A DNA stretch of 64,000 bases from the NCBI GenBank assembly GCA_014529385.2, contig CM043968.1, positions 11,045,648 through 11,109,647 of the forward strand, in the 5' to 3' direction. The DNA is from Adiantum capillus-veneris (Eukaryota > Streptophyta > Polypodiopsida > Polypodiales > Pteridaceae). The translations under genes were made by a program, and so were the position numbers. Under the pieces are notes generated by a model, which saw only the letters and a list, made by a program, of their open reading frames with translations, was not told the origin of the DNA and ran no database searches. Shown piece by piece: positions 1-11,515 of the stretch (within the stretch, counting starts at the first letter, position 1; every line of letters begins with the position of its first letter).

Positions 1-474
1 CATCCTCCTTCAGAGCTGCACTGATCTGCTCTATAGTTGCCACAGATGGCTTGGGCCCGTTTGGCATGCGGAATGCAAAAGTGATGCTTTCTGGTGTGAT
101 AGACACCTTCTGGCCATAAATCACAGCACTGCCATCTTCAACATTGAAAGAATCCAGGACTTGCTTATGATGGCTATGTCAAACTCAATCCACGTGGCTT
201 GCAAAACCACATGCAAGTCCCACAATTGGAGTAGAGCCTTAGCTTGCTTAGTAAACACATAGCACTGAATTTTGCTGTGCGGGATGAGTGGAAGAGTTGC
301 CTTTGTAGAAGTAATAAGAGCTTGGTTTTCGTCGATAGTGTCCTGCATCTTTTTTGACAGTTTCCTCCTACCCATGCACCGTGAAGATGACGAATCAGGT
401 GAAGAAGAAGATGACTTACTTGATTCTTCGAAACCGTATCCAGGTGTGGTTGGCAAAGTCAAACGACAATCCAC
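1..474 (-). pseudogene. Fragment of a retroelement ORF lying downstream of pol
   Basis: The minus strand reads a Ser-rich start, a basic patch (GRRKLSKK) and a hydrophobic stretch. After a frameshift near 150-160 it continues with a segment containing YGQKVSITPES and FRMPNG, running off the window edge. The order resembles the ORF starting at 61961 (GEKVEVQVTPQ, then LKLHN), with similar spacing from a shared DLH motif. It sits on the same strand as, and just downstream of, the Ty3-1 pol relic. I infer that both retroelements carry a third ORF after pol. The motif style recalls the Pfam 'putative plant transposon protein' domain, which I could not test. Function unknown. Confidence 0.4.
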
Positions 475-765
475 GGTCTCCTCAGAGAATGAGGTTTGCG
501 GCTGCAGTGAAGATACTTCAGAGCTCGACGATGGCGAGTGGACAACAGGAGGTAAGCGTCGCGCAGGGGATTTTTGAGGAAGAACGCCTACTCACCTTCC
601 TGATATACGCCTTCGCGCCATAAAAGCTCCACCACTTACCGCTCCTAGAATTTTGTGCACCGCAACTGACGTGGTAGACATGCATTGGATAAGAATTTCA
701 CCCGTCTTTGAAATGATTACCACTGATATTCCATCTCACCGTTGGTCCCCTAAAGACTAAAAAAT

Positions 766-1250
766 TTATCTCCATTGTTCTAGTCCTGGTATAAGCCTGG
801 CTTGGTCGCGCTGGTACTGGTATGAAACTGGTTCTGGAACTAGAATTGGCTGCACATGGAAAAGTCCCAAGATAGTTGATTTTGGAATTTCTTGGTCTTC
901 AGCACCCAGATCCTTAGTACCCTGTTCCTGGCAAGGCTCCCTAGCTTTTGAATAGTAGAGCTTGATTTTAGCTCCATTATACACCCCTGGTAGTAGTAAT
1001 CCAGATAGGTCTTTCAGTCTTACCGTACCGTTGGAGAAAACCCAGTCCACTTCGAATGGTCCTGCCTAGGCTATCTTTAGATTCAGCTTCTTAGGACCCA
1101 ATATGGACTGATATAAGAGTACCAGATCCCCTTTCTGAAACTCCCGGACCTTAGTCCTTCGGTCATACCAGTGTTTCCTTCTTTGCTGAACAATCTCCTA
1201 TTCCAGCATAGCCTGTTGTCTCAGTTCATCTAACTGGGTAAGTTCCTCCA
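766..1250 (-). pseudogene. Ty3-1 integrase C-terminal region
   Basis: This continues the integrase frame after a stop near 1250. It includes the typical segment that follows the core: KVREFQKGDLVLLYQS, then a GPF motif (AGPFEVDWV) and VRLKDLSG. The GPF/GPY module is a known C-terminal feature of Ty3 integrases. The last 90 or so residues, with several Tyr and Pro, are unlike the module and unassigned. Confidence 0.65.
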
Positions 1251-1251
1251 G

Positions 1252-2264
1252 TCACTTCTTAAGATTGTGATTAAAATCTAACCCATATTCTACAGCCATT
1301 CTGAGACGTGGAATAACAAACTCCATAGGGACAACAGCTTCAGTGCCATATACCATTCTGAATGGTGTTAATCTTGTAGTGACCTTATAAGCTGTCCTGT
1401 ATGCCCATAAAGCAGTCTGAAGCTTCAAATCCCACTGGTCTGGATTTTTATGCACAATCTTAGTGAGAATAGTCTTAATGGTCTTGTTACTGCTTTTGGC
1501 CTGTCCATTGCATCTAGGATAATAAGGTGTGTATTTTCGATGCTTGACTGAAAGCATATCCATAAGGATCTCCATAGTGTCATTGATAAAGTGTGTCCCT
1601 TGGTCCGACACAATCTGCATAGGACATCCATAGCAACATACAATATTCTCAAATAAAAATCTTGCAATGGATTTGGCTGTGTTGTCCGGAACAGCCTTAG
1701 CTTCTACCCACTCGGTTACATAGGAGGTAGCTATCACTATATACCTATTCTTCCTGGGAGTAACCTTCTTGAAAGGTCCCATAAAATCCAAACCCCATTT
1801 CATGAAAACACCCAGTGGTTGTATTGGTGTTAAGGGAGTCATGTCTGCATAGCTGGGGGTCTACCCATTCTTTGACATATGTTATAAGTTTTGCAAAAAC
1901 TTCGGACATCGGATATCAATGTTTGCCACCATAAACCAGCTTGCAGAATCTTCTTGTAAGTAACATCAGTAGAAAAGTGTCCACCAGATTCTTCATTATG
2001 CGCCTCTGAGATAACTTGCATTCTCCCCTCCATAGGCACACATCAACGAAGAATACCATCGACACCTAATCTATAGAGTGATCCCCCAATGATGCTAAAC
2101 TTTAAGCTTTTGATAACCAGAGCCTTCTTCTCGTTTTGCTTCCAGTCCTCTGGGAAACCACCCTGAGAAAGAAACTGATATACTTCATATAATTTAGGAT
2201 CAACTGATCCTGCTGCTTCCAGCTGAAATAATTCAACATCCACTGGTTCGTCTCTTAAAGACAC
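1252..2264 (-). pseudogene. Ty3-1 integrase (H2C2 finger and DDE core), defective
   Basis: The N-terminal part (2264-1839) holds the linker GGSLYRLG and a single zinc-finger-like module: EAHNEESGGHF gives the His pair and FCKTYNICQ the second half, in which the first Cys may be shifted. After a frame break the core reads WGLDFMGP (first Asp), VSDQGTHF (second Asp) and NGQAKSSNKT. In the last motif the catalytic Glu expected after NGQA is Lys, so strand transfer should be lost. LWAYRTAYK and the TPFRMVYG motif follow. Ty3-4 keeps the normal NGQAEATNKT. Confidence 0.8.
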
Positions 2265-2299
2265 TTCAGAATAGCCCTCCGTACTCCTAGAGAGGAAAT

Positions 2300-3260
2300 C
2301 AGCGCCACAGTGGTTCTTGCCAGGTTTATGAAAAATTCAAAATTCATATTTTATAAGGAACATCATCCACCGCATTAGCCTGCCTTGAATAATGACTTTA
2401 TTAATCAAGAATAATAGGACCTGCAGATGATCCACATAGAAATGAAACAATTTGCCTAGCAAATAATGCCTCAATTTCATAGCACTAAAAAAAATTCCTA
2501 GAGCTTCTTGTTCAGTGGTTGTATAACCTTGTTCAGCCTCGCTGAATCTGCGATTGGCAAAGCAGACAGAATAGTCAGTCCTTCCATATGGCTGGCTAGT
2601 ATCGCCCTCATTGCTAGCCCCGAAGCATCCACATGTACATGGAAGATAACCTCCCAATTTGGTTGCCGAAGGACTGGTTTACTGATAATGGCACTTTTTA
2701 AGTTCTGGAAACTTTCCTTACACTCAGCAGTCCAATTGAACTTGCTGGTTTTCTTTGTGAGCTCATACAGTGGTAAAGCTTGGGAGGCAAATTTATGCAC
2801 AAATCTTCAGTAAAAGTTAATATATCTCAAGAAAGAACTTAACTCAGATGCATTCCTGGGTGCCTTGGCCTGTTGAACACACTGGATCTTGTCGTTGGCC
2901 ATTTCTATTCCATTGAGAGATACTACATGTCCAGTATCTGTCCTTTCCAGACTAGGAAAACAGCTTTCAATGGATTCAGACAAATCCACTTCTCCTGATA
3001 GCGCTTAAAAACAATTTCCAAGAATAGTAAATGATGTTCCTCATCTCAATATACATTGAAATTGTCCATGAATATGGTGAGGAACTGATGAAGAAACTCA
3101 TTGAATATCTCCATCATACACCACTGAAAAGTGGTTGGTGCATTGCATAGTCCAAATGGCATTACCAGATACATAAATGCTCCCCACTCTGTAATGAAAG
3201 TGGTCTTTCCCCAATCCTCAGGAGCAATTTGTAATTGGTAGTTAAAGGGAAAGGCAAAGC
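2300..3260 (-). pseudogene. Ty3-1 reverse transcriptase and RNase H, defective
   Basis: RT motifs visible are YQLQIAPEDW, LVMPFGLCNAPTTF and the catalytic box reading FMDNF, where the usual YMDD has lost its second Asp. Downstream come the RT thumb/connection (SELSSFLRYINFY) and RNase H: HVHVDAS, YTTTEQEALGI, LRHYLLG and the FYVDHL box. A frameshift falls inside RNase H around 2600-2650 and a stop follows the connection. The part upstream of about 3260 is absent. Confidence 0.8.
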
Positions 3261-3363
3261 TATGACTGAGGGACCAACAGGTGATGAGCAACATTCATTA
3301 CAACTCATCACATTGAACAAGAGATTGAGACATTAGGAGGCTCCTATAACCAGGCAGTATTTG

Positions 3364-4599
3364 GAGGATGATGATCTTATCTCTGATCTGGAGCGTTTTC
3401 AGTGACTGTATGTCGGCGCCAGGAAAATGGTTGAGCATTGGAAATCAGTTACTTTCCATGATCAAGAGGCCTGCCAATTACCTGCGCATCCCAGTACAGT
3501 ACAACTGTTAGAAAGGGTGCCTGAATGGATACTAACTGTTGAAGAGAGAGTAACCAATCCCCATTGGCAACAACAGTCTACTGCAGATTGTCGCTCTCTA
3601 GCTATAGAATTAGAGCTTCTACTGGGAAACAAGCCGACATATAAATGCATGAAGGATGTCAGGAATCAATTGAAAGAGGTCTTAGTGAAAATGCAGATTG
3701 CTAGGGGAGATCTGGATCAAAGGGTGCGGACCATTCTTGAAGACCAGATTGCCACCAGCAAAGGACCTCAAACCCGAATGTTAGTGGGAGAACAGGAAAC
3801 TGCTCTCCGGCCACTATTTCAGTTGGTTAGAGTAACCAGAAAGATGATGCAGCAAGAGAATCAGGCTGTCCTTAACTTCTTGGAATTTGTGTCTGATTCC
3901 CCAGTTCTCTTGTATGCTTTACCAGCAAGAGAGGCAGAGTTGCCAATATTTTTTCCAACGCTTTACCCTCAAAATCTGGAACCATTTGATCGGCTCACAT
4001 ATTTCAAGATTACTGATGATCTTCAGGATTAGTATGAGCGATCGACTGTGGAATGGAAAACTTGGCAAACACTGTTCAACGACGCTCTCCAACTGAATGA
4101 TCTCCAGGAGCTAAAAGATGAGGTGCAGAGGATCAAACTCTGTATGGGCTAGTGGAAAATTCAGATCATAGGCCTCACTAAGATCACCAACCAACTGCTC
4201 CAACTCAATGTTGAGTCCTCTAAACGGCCTGAAAAGGACATTACGGCTAAACCAAGCCTAGGACCACAGTACACAGAGATGGCTGAAATTCTTTTTGAAG
4301 CTCGGATCAAAACCAATCAGCCTCTTCCAGAAGGATGGATCCATACAGCCTCACATTGTCACAAACTTGCCAGGACTTGGATCACCAAAGGCCGATGCAC
4401 GCTCTATGATCCAGACACCAAAACCTATCATCCTCTCACGCCTTATGAAATGGAGATGGCCACAGAAAGGCGGGATCAGCTTGAGCATGAGGCCATTTAT
4501 AGGCTCATTCAGAAGGAGAATGCTTGCACTGGGACTTCTCAGACGCCATTCAGACCAAAGGGTAAACGGAAGCGGGTTCAGCGGAAGGATACTGGGTAG
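3364..4599 (+). pseudogene. ORF X: unrecognised element-borne ORF, three in-frame stops
   Basis: One frame stays open for about 410 codons except for TGA at 3403, TAG at 4030 and TAG at 4150. All three are one C-to-T change from CGA or CAG. I do not recognise the family. The protein is helical and charged (LLGNKPTYKCMKDVRN, LVKMQIARGDLDQR) with a basic end (RPKGKRKRVQRK). A second decayed copy lies at 44718-45700 on the minus strand, sharing EFVxDS, FFPxLYP and NPTYKCMKD-type segments, so it is repetitive and once coding. Just downstream lies a TATA region and a primer-site-like sequence. A pararetrovirus-like or LTR-element origin is possible but unproven. Confidence 0.55.
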
Positions 4600-4619
4600 T
4601 TCCATCTCAGAATTTGGTT

Positions 4620-5388
4620 AAGGATTTTTCCTTCTTCTCAGCTGTCACAAACTTTAAGTCCTTCAATCAGACATTGGATTTTCCACCAGTTTTTGCAGCA
4701 GACGCTGGATTTTTCCACTAAGGGGTTGGTGTCATTTGACTGACAGACCTTGGAATTACAATTATAAGGGTGTTCAGCACTCAATGAGCAAAATTCCAGA
4801 AGAATAAAACGGTGGATTTTTTTCTCAGAATTTTTGGAATCTTGCCAAAATTCAAGAAAGGAGAGAAGGATGTAGATGGCTGAGACAAACTCACTGGGTG
4901 GGAACCGGCTCCTATGAGACGAACAATGGATCAGTCAGTAATTACTATGGTAGTTACCACAATAATTTCCAAGGCATATAAATAGGACCGTTACATTGTA
5001 ATCGGGTTGGCATTAGTCGTGGGCATGAATCGAGTCATTTGTCGGCTGTTTCTACTTAAGATTTTGATTCATAATCCTTAACTTCTGAGCTGTTCTTGAG
5101 CTACATAATCTTTAATTGTAATCTTTCATTTGTAATCCTAAATACAGCATTATAGTATACTCCAGTCATACATACTTTGTACTCATTCTCTCTGAATCTG
5201 AATCTGAATTTGAACATCATTCTCAGTACTTCAGTCTGTTTCTCATTTTAGTAGATGTATTCCAGTTCAGTTTCTATTTCCTTGTCCAGTCTACTGTTTG
5301 AATTAACACATCACCTGTAGCTGTAAACTTCTAACACTGGAATCAGCTATCTAAAGGGATCACCTCCAATTCCAGTACTTCTTTATAG
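4620..5388 (+). promoter_or_regulatory. LTR- or pararetrovirus-like promoter region ending in a tRNA-Met-like primer site
   Basis: No ORF is present. A clear TATA box (TATAAATAG) lies at 4977-4985 and is followed by T-rich DNA with TGTAATC-type motifs. At 5331-5349 the sequence reads CTAACACTGGAATCAGCTA. An LTR-like CTAACA end is followed by TGGAATCAG, one base different from the first nine bases of the tRNA-iMet primer site TGGTATCAGAGC. About 40 bp later a CACTA-B fragment begins. The order coding region, promoter, primer site is that of a 5' LTR junction or of a circular pararetrovirus. Confidence 0.45.
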
Positions 5389-5784
5389 GTCATCTATATC
5401 CCAACATTCCACCAACCAAAACATTGATTTGTAGTTCCCGTAAGACATCCAGGGAGAACCATTTTTTCCACTATTGAAGTGGAGAACATCTTCGACCCTC
5501 TCCCATGTACTACTTTGAATGAAGGGGAGACAGAGGAGAGAAAGATTGATGATTCAAGTCCTAGAGCGGCAGGTCTTAGAGAGAATGATTGCCGTGATGA
5601 TGATGATGATGATGAGATGGAGGATGATGATTTTGAAGATGATGAAGCTAACACATCCACAAATGACAAATCTATTTCTCTCTTTATTGATTTAGGAGCC
5701 ATGGACTTAGAATTGGATAACGCTTCTTGTAGAGATCTTTTGGAAGATGATTCATGTAAACATTTTGTATATTTTAAGGTATGA
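5389..5784 (+). pseudogene. C-terminal end of a tnp2-type CACTA transposase
   Basis: In frame: VIYIPTFHQPKH, one stop (TGA where the other copies have Trp), then VVPV, FSTIEVENIFDPLP, a long Asp/Glu run (DDDDDDEMEDD) and the tail SLFIDLGAMDLELD plus CRDLLEDDS. The same tail occurs at 46524-46802 and, diverged, at the end of the transposase at 22501-26471. This is the region after the DUF4216-type domain. Only this exon survives. Confidence 0.8.
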
Positions 5785-5952
5785 TTTTTTTTTTTTTGTC
5801 GTGTCGTCCATTCATCTCTCTCTCCCCCCTCTTTCTCTCTCTAATTTTGTGAAGCATGTTAAATTATGTTAATCAAGTCATGGGAGTGATTAATTCAATT
5901 GATAACAAAATATCTATAATTTTTTTGGAACAATTACTAATGAAAATAACAA

Positions 5953-6240
5953 ATGCTTTGCATTTTTCTAAGAAACGTTGTTATTATGAAGCGTTATGGA
6001 TGCAAGTGGAGCTATCGTTTTGTGTTGTGCACAATGCAAGTGTGCTTTGAAGAACAACTTCTTTACTGTGCTACTTGCTCAACACCTTTTCATGATAAGA
6101 GAGCTCTTTGGCACCACTACATAAAACCTTTGAGAATATGCGAAGAGTGCATGGATGCAATCGCTCGGGTGAAATCTGTGTGCGGTAGTAGAAGTATTAA
6201 TAAAGACATTAATAAAAGAAAAAATATCCTCCGTAAGTAA
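5953..6240 (+). CDS. Small Cys/His-rich ORF inside the CACTA-B 3' region
   Basis: A 95-codon ORF has a cluster CATC, then HH about 14 residues on, then CEEC, followed by a basic end (NKDINKRKNILRK). The CxxC-HH-CxxC spacing looks able to bind zinc. It lies between the transposase tail and the element tip, where the other family B copies show no equivalent that I could find. It may be a captured fragment or chance. No family recognised. Confidence 0.25.
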   Translation: MLCIFLRNVVIMKRYGCKWSYRFVLCTMQVCFEEQLLYCATCSTPFHDKRALWHHYIKPLRICEECMDAIARVKSVCGSRSINKDINKRKNILRK

Positions 6241-6752
6241 GAGAATGAGAAAGATTCTTGCAAAAGTATAGGGCCTGTTGTTGCAAGATAGAGCTTGAAG
6301 AAACTAACATAGCTGCTACCATATGGTAAATGTGGGCACACTTCATTCTATCATGCCCATGCCTCGACAGAAGATGTCCTCCATGTTTAGCTTCTCATCT
6401 TTGATAGTGCTTGCTTTACATGGAGACGCATGCATAACTTTTGGATGGAGCAGGCTCTTTATAGTTTCATGTTTATCCACATAGCTAGTTTCATCTTTTA
6501 ATATCATTTTTAATTTATTTGAAATTTTAACTTATTAACAAAGGGAAACACCAAAAGTTGAATGTTTAAGGCGATAAAGGGAGGTTTGGTACTAGATGTG
6601 GTAATTATAACGATAATAATCATGGTAATATGTACGGCTATACCCACAATAATATTTGAAATACAACAGCCTTCCTCCCCCCCTTTTGGACTCTCTCTCT
6701 ACAAAATGCGATAAAAGTGCACGGTAAATGTTTTGAGATTTTCATAGTGATT

Positions 6753-7865
6753 GTCTCGTGAGAAGTTCAAAGCTTTCCGCAAAGCTTTAGGCTTGCTCCC
6801 CTTTGTGGACTGATCTTGTCCTCATGGCATGGCACTTCCCTATACTCTATGTGGTAGCTCTCGTTCACCGCATCACTCCCATGGGGGATATACATGTGGT
6901 AAGTGATGTGTGTGAACACACTTAGGACCCCCGTGGCATTTTTTTCCCTCATTATGAGGGTTTTTTCCTTGTGCATTTCTATGCCAACAAATTGTAAAAG
7001 TTTGTTATCTCAATCCAAATCTTCAAGTGTTTGCGTTTTGCTTGGACAACAAATAAAGACTACAAGCCAAGGCACGTCTTACGTTCCTTGTAATTTATGG
7101 GGAGACTGTCTAGCATAGTTATGTATGGCAATTTTGCATAATGTGCATTTTATGTTCTGCATTTCACTTTATGTCGTTAGTGTAACAAAATATACTTCTT
7201 TGCCTTGTACACTCGAAGTCCAATTGATTTTTTCCATTTTTGTACACTACAATCCACTATATGCAGTAAGCATTCTGTTTGTCAATCGCAATAACATATC
7301 AATACTAAAGGGCACCAACAAATACCTAGAGCAAGACCAACCAATCAAGACTAGTCTCGGTGAACGTTTTGACAAAAGACTTTGTCGGGGCTGGCCATTG
7401 GTCATCACCCACAGCTCCCATAAACCCCAGTAATGGGATCCACGAAGGAGAAGTTTAGGCACAAGAGCAAAGATGCGCGTTGTTGTCGGATCCGAGAAAC
7501 ATAAATCAGGACTAGAAAAATACATTTTTCCTAATAATTGAAGAATACAAGGGAAAATATGAAATTCTACCTGTTTTTAGGTCAAAATCTGAAGCTTTTG
7601 CCGGTATTCACACTAGAACTTGTGTAGATTTTTTGGTTTTCTTCAAGGCAAGCTCAAAATCTAACCGGGATTTTATGACTTTAGCCGGTTAAAATACATT
7701 ATACCCCGGTTTTTGTCTTGCCCAAAGGGCTAAGGCCATAGTACTGATGTGTTCCCTTTTTTGTTAGTGAAAAATCTCATATGTATTTTAAAAAATCAAA
7801 TAAAAAATGAAAATGTTTGATTGGTGAGTGATGTAGTGAGCACTCTTGAGAAAGTTAGGAGTGAC
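6753..7865. other. Non-coding stretch, nothing recognised
   Basis: The sequence is AT-rich and unique-looking. Only short unsupported ORFs are present on both strands. No termini, primer sites or protein similarity were noticed. Confidence 0.6.
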
Positions 7866-7993
7866 AGTGAGTGGGTGACAATCTCATGTTTTCTCTCAAA
7901 AGCTTATATTATTGAATGTGCTCGAAATTAGTGAGTGGGTGACAATCTCATGTTTTCTCTCAAAAGCTTATATTATTGAATGTGCTCGAAATT
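7866..7993. repeat. Perfect 64-bp tandem duplication
   Basis: Two head-to-tail copies of a 64-bp unit (7866-7929 and 7930-7993) beginning AGTGAGTGGGTGACAA look identical by eye, so the duplication is recent relative to the decayed surroundings. Confidence 0.9.
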
Positions 7994-8890
<897 letters not shown>

Positions 8891-8956
8891 GACACCTCAG
8901 AATCTTCGCATTCTCCTACACTCTTTGCCCAGGCGTCTCCCTCCCCTAAAATCTAA

Positions 8957-8960
<4 letters not shown>

Positions 8961-9025
<65 letters not shown>
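8961..9025. repeat. (CT)n microsatellite
   Basis: A pure CT dinucleotide tract of about 65 bp lies about 75 bp after the compound microsatellite. Confidence 0.97.
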
Positions 9026-9029
<4 letters not shown>

Positions 9030-9564
9030 CTCAAAATGTCACACCACAATTTTAAGAATACCTGCACCATTTGGATAGACCAAATGAGGGTTTTAAGGGG
9101 AGGACCAGATGTTTGCCCTCACCCCCGTTACTGTTCTCTCCTCATATCCGACATTCTTTGGCAGCTATGGCAGCTCGGGCCATCCTCAACAATGGACTTT
9201 TGGGTCGTGTCTCTTCACCAAGTTCGGCCAATTGCTCGGTACGAGTGTTTTTGCATTTATATCTAAATTTCTGTGTGCGTGCTACACGGCATGTGTGTGT
9301 GTGTGTGAGAAAGAGAGTAAGTGAGATACATTGGTCATTCCTTCTTCCTACTTATACTCCTTATATGTGTTTTGCAGATACACTTTTTTAGGAGTGATCT
9401 CGTACATCTTGCTATCGTGGTACAGATTCTTGCGTTATTTGTCGTTTTTCTTTCTATAGCATGCTATATTTTACACATAAATCTGTTCGTTTTTCCACCA
9501 TAGAAAATCATTAGGATGCTAGCAAGGGAGAAATCAGCTGAATGGAGAGGTGCAATCACATAGT
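9026..9564. other. Non-coding stretch upstream of the chaperonin pseudogene
   Basis: No supported gene. It contains a short TG-rich tract at about 9292-9307. It could include degenerate upstream sequence of the Cpn60-alpha gene, but no transit-peptide frame can be traced with confidence. Confidence 0.4.
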
Positions 9565-10183
9565 AGAAGCTCCCGTAGATTTACTTGTCTTGTAGTGAGG
9601 GTTGAAGTGTTTGATCAAAAATCCAGAGCTACATTGCAAGATAGAATTGACAAACTTGCACATGTTGTGGATGTCACTCTTGGACCTTGAGGTAAGGTTT
9701 CGATTTTTTAACTTCAAAACATAACGCTGTAGTACTTTGAATGATATCTGGCATATGATATGTTAATGTTGACCACGCCTTATCTGTGTGGTGATCTAAG
9801 AAATTGTCCATGTTTAATCTTGGTCAAAAGCAAGCAGAGATGTTATAAGGCCTTACTACAGGACATTGCCATCGGCATCGGTAATACTCAATCAAATTTT
9901 TAAAAAGTAATTTTTTGTTTCCTGAGAGGTTTCACCAAATTTTATTCTTGCTTGAAGCAGGTGCTGAGTTCATAGCCAATGATCTTGGCTTGAAGCCTGA
10001 AAGTGTTACTGTTGAGTAGTTGGGGATCGCCTAGAAGGGGACAATGATCCAACAACTCAACGACCATTATCGTCGATGCAGCCACCAAGGATGAAATCCA
10101 AGCTCGCATTGCTCAAATCACGAAAGAACTTGCAGAAAGTGACTCTCATGTATAAGACCAAGAAAAGTTATCGGAGAGAGTGG
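9565..10183 (+). pseudogene. Chloroplast chaperonin-60 alpha pseudogene, unprocessed, internally deleted
   Basis: The first exon-like block (9565-9692) reads LVVRVEVFDQKSRATLQDR, then LAHVV and VTLGP before a stop. This is the start of mature plastid Cpn60-alpha. A second block carries ALLQDIAIG. A third (9961-10183) carries GAEFIANDLGLKPESVT, IIVDAATKDEIQARIAQ and KELAESDS. Blocks end or begin at plausible splice sites (GGTAAGG after block 1; GCAG before GAEF), so this is a gene copy with introns, not a retrocopy. The roughly 270 residues normally between the first two blocks (ATP-binding region) are compressed into about 150 bp. Stops occur in several places. Cpn60-alpha normally folds Rubisco and other proteins in the plastid stroma. 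Confidence 0.85.
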
Positions 10184-10670
10184 CAAACTGCGTTCACTTC
10201 TTCTTTCCTCTCTCCCTCCCTCCCTCCCCCCCCCCCCACAACAAAGCGGTGAAAGTTATAAAAACAGAAAAGAGGAGACAAAGTTACGACCGTGTACTAT
10301 GCATAGTTCACTTCTCATTGGTGGATCCCATCAGTGGGGGTTCGTTTAAGACCCCATGTCCTTTTGTGTTGAGGTGCAAAAGTTCTCTCAGACAAAATCA
10401 GAGACCGCGATTGTACTTGTTATGCTTATGATTATGAGTTTTGAAGTCTCCGTGTCTCTGGATGCACGCCGGTAATTATTAGAAATTTGGGGAGATTGTA
10501 ATCGTATTTTGTACTATGTAGTTGGTGCTGCGCATGATTGAAGAGCGTGGAGTGTCTGTCCTTCTGCTCATATAGAAGAAGACGAGCCATCGCAAATCTT
10601 TATCTTTTCTAGTCAATCCGTTGCGTTTGTTCGATGATCTGAGTCTGAGCGACATCAAGCGTCGATGTAG
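10184..10670. other. Non-coding stretch with CT/C-rich tract
   Basis: A CT-rich run ends in a poly-C tract near 10227-10240. The rest is unassigned. The segment may include remnants of the chaperonin gene downstream of the last recognisable block. Confidence 0.4.
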
Positions 10671-11515
10671 CTCATTCATGCAGCAAGAGCATCAGTGCTG
10701 AATCCGGGCCGGACCATTTTCGTATTCATCATGGAAGTGCTTCTCACGTCCCTGTTCAGTACATCAAAGCGCGAGGATCTGTTGTTGAGGAGCATTAGTG
10801 TGCATGCGTCATCGGAAAATATAGTCAACCAGCTGCAGCACGCAGAGGTACGCGTCGACGAAAACTTCTTTGCAAAGCACCCTTGGGATATTTTGATGAG
10901 GCCAGGTAGTATATTTCAAAAGACTGTGGCTGCAATTTGTATGAGTCTGTCTGTGACGTAGTGTCTGGACGTGCGATATATCTCTGTTGTAGAAAACGCT
11001 GATTTGCATGGCGCAGATGAGCCCGACGCAAATTCAAAGGTGAGAAGAGGAGGAAGCGCCCTGAGCTGATAACAAAGGACGGTTATCATTGGAAACAGCA
11101 AGGCAGATGCTGGAGACGCCACATTCATGCAGCTGCAGGATCAGAGGAGGTTATCTCTCGAAGGTATCTCACTTATTTGAGGCTCCGCGAGCGTATTCGT
11201 AGCAGTGTGTCTATCACGGGCAGTGATGACTCCTTATGTAGGGGATCAGTATCGACACCCCCGGCAGCGCCTGCTCATGGTGTTGCCGACCCTCCATTCT
11301 ATATGGTGGAGTACACGTTCCTCAACTCTCCACTTCTCGGAGATGAGTATTGTGTGGTAGACTTACACAAGGGGCCTAAGCGCCGGCCGGTTGGCCCTGC
11401 GCCTGCTTCTTCTTCTGCCGCTACAGCTGCTTCTGCTTTATATGTGGACGTGCTGCTAGAGGCCCAGCGGCGCCTGGGCCTTGCAGCTGAATATCATGCA
11501 GGTCATGCACTATAG
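10671..11515 (+). pseudogene. NAC-domain-like transcription factor gene, degenerate N-terminus
   Basis: The NAC subdomain order is visible. A GPDHFRIH...VQYIKARG segment (about 10708-10775) resembles the FRFHP...YLK start. Then, in another frame, AEVRVDENFFAKHPWDIL matches the IAExDLYxxxPWxLP region. After an intron (10906-11021 keeps the frame) come RRKFKGEKRRKRP and TKDGYHWKQQGR (the GYWKATG motif), then VEYTF and DEYCVVDLHKGPKRR (the MHEYRL and CRxxKK region). No ATG precedes the first block in frame, and the conserved acidic TDEEL is absent. Exon 2 (11022-11515) is open. NAC proteins bind DNA in the nucleus. Either a diverged gene with an unseen first exon or a decaying copy. Confidence 0.5.

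Larger units (their letters stand above)
766..3260 (-). mobile_element. Ty3/gypsy pol relic (Ty3-1), truncated
   Basis: A minus-strand block carries RT, RNase H, H2C2 zinc finger, integrase core and integrase C-terminus in that order, which is the Ty3 arrangement. Several frameshifts and stops interrupt it. The RT N-terminal half, protease and gag are missing: homology to Ty3-4 RT stops near 3260, where plus-strand ORF X material begins. No LTR was found. It is a dead fragment, diverged from Ty3-4. Confidence 0.85.
5389..6749 (+). mobile_element. CACTA family B, copy 1: 3'-terminal fragment
   Basis: The fragment starts abruptly inside the last transposase exon and runs to a terminal sequence whose reverse complement is CACTATGAAAATCTC. 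The same tip (CACTATGAAAATCTCC) opens the copy at 45967, and a related tip (CACTATGAGAGATCG) ends the copy at 26888. The final base is 6749, followed by ATT. The 5' part is missing. It abuts the promoter-like block at 5388. Confidence 0.75.
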
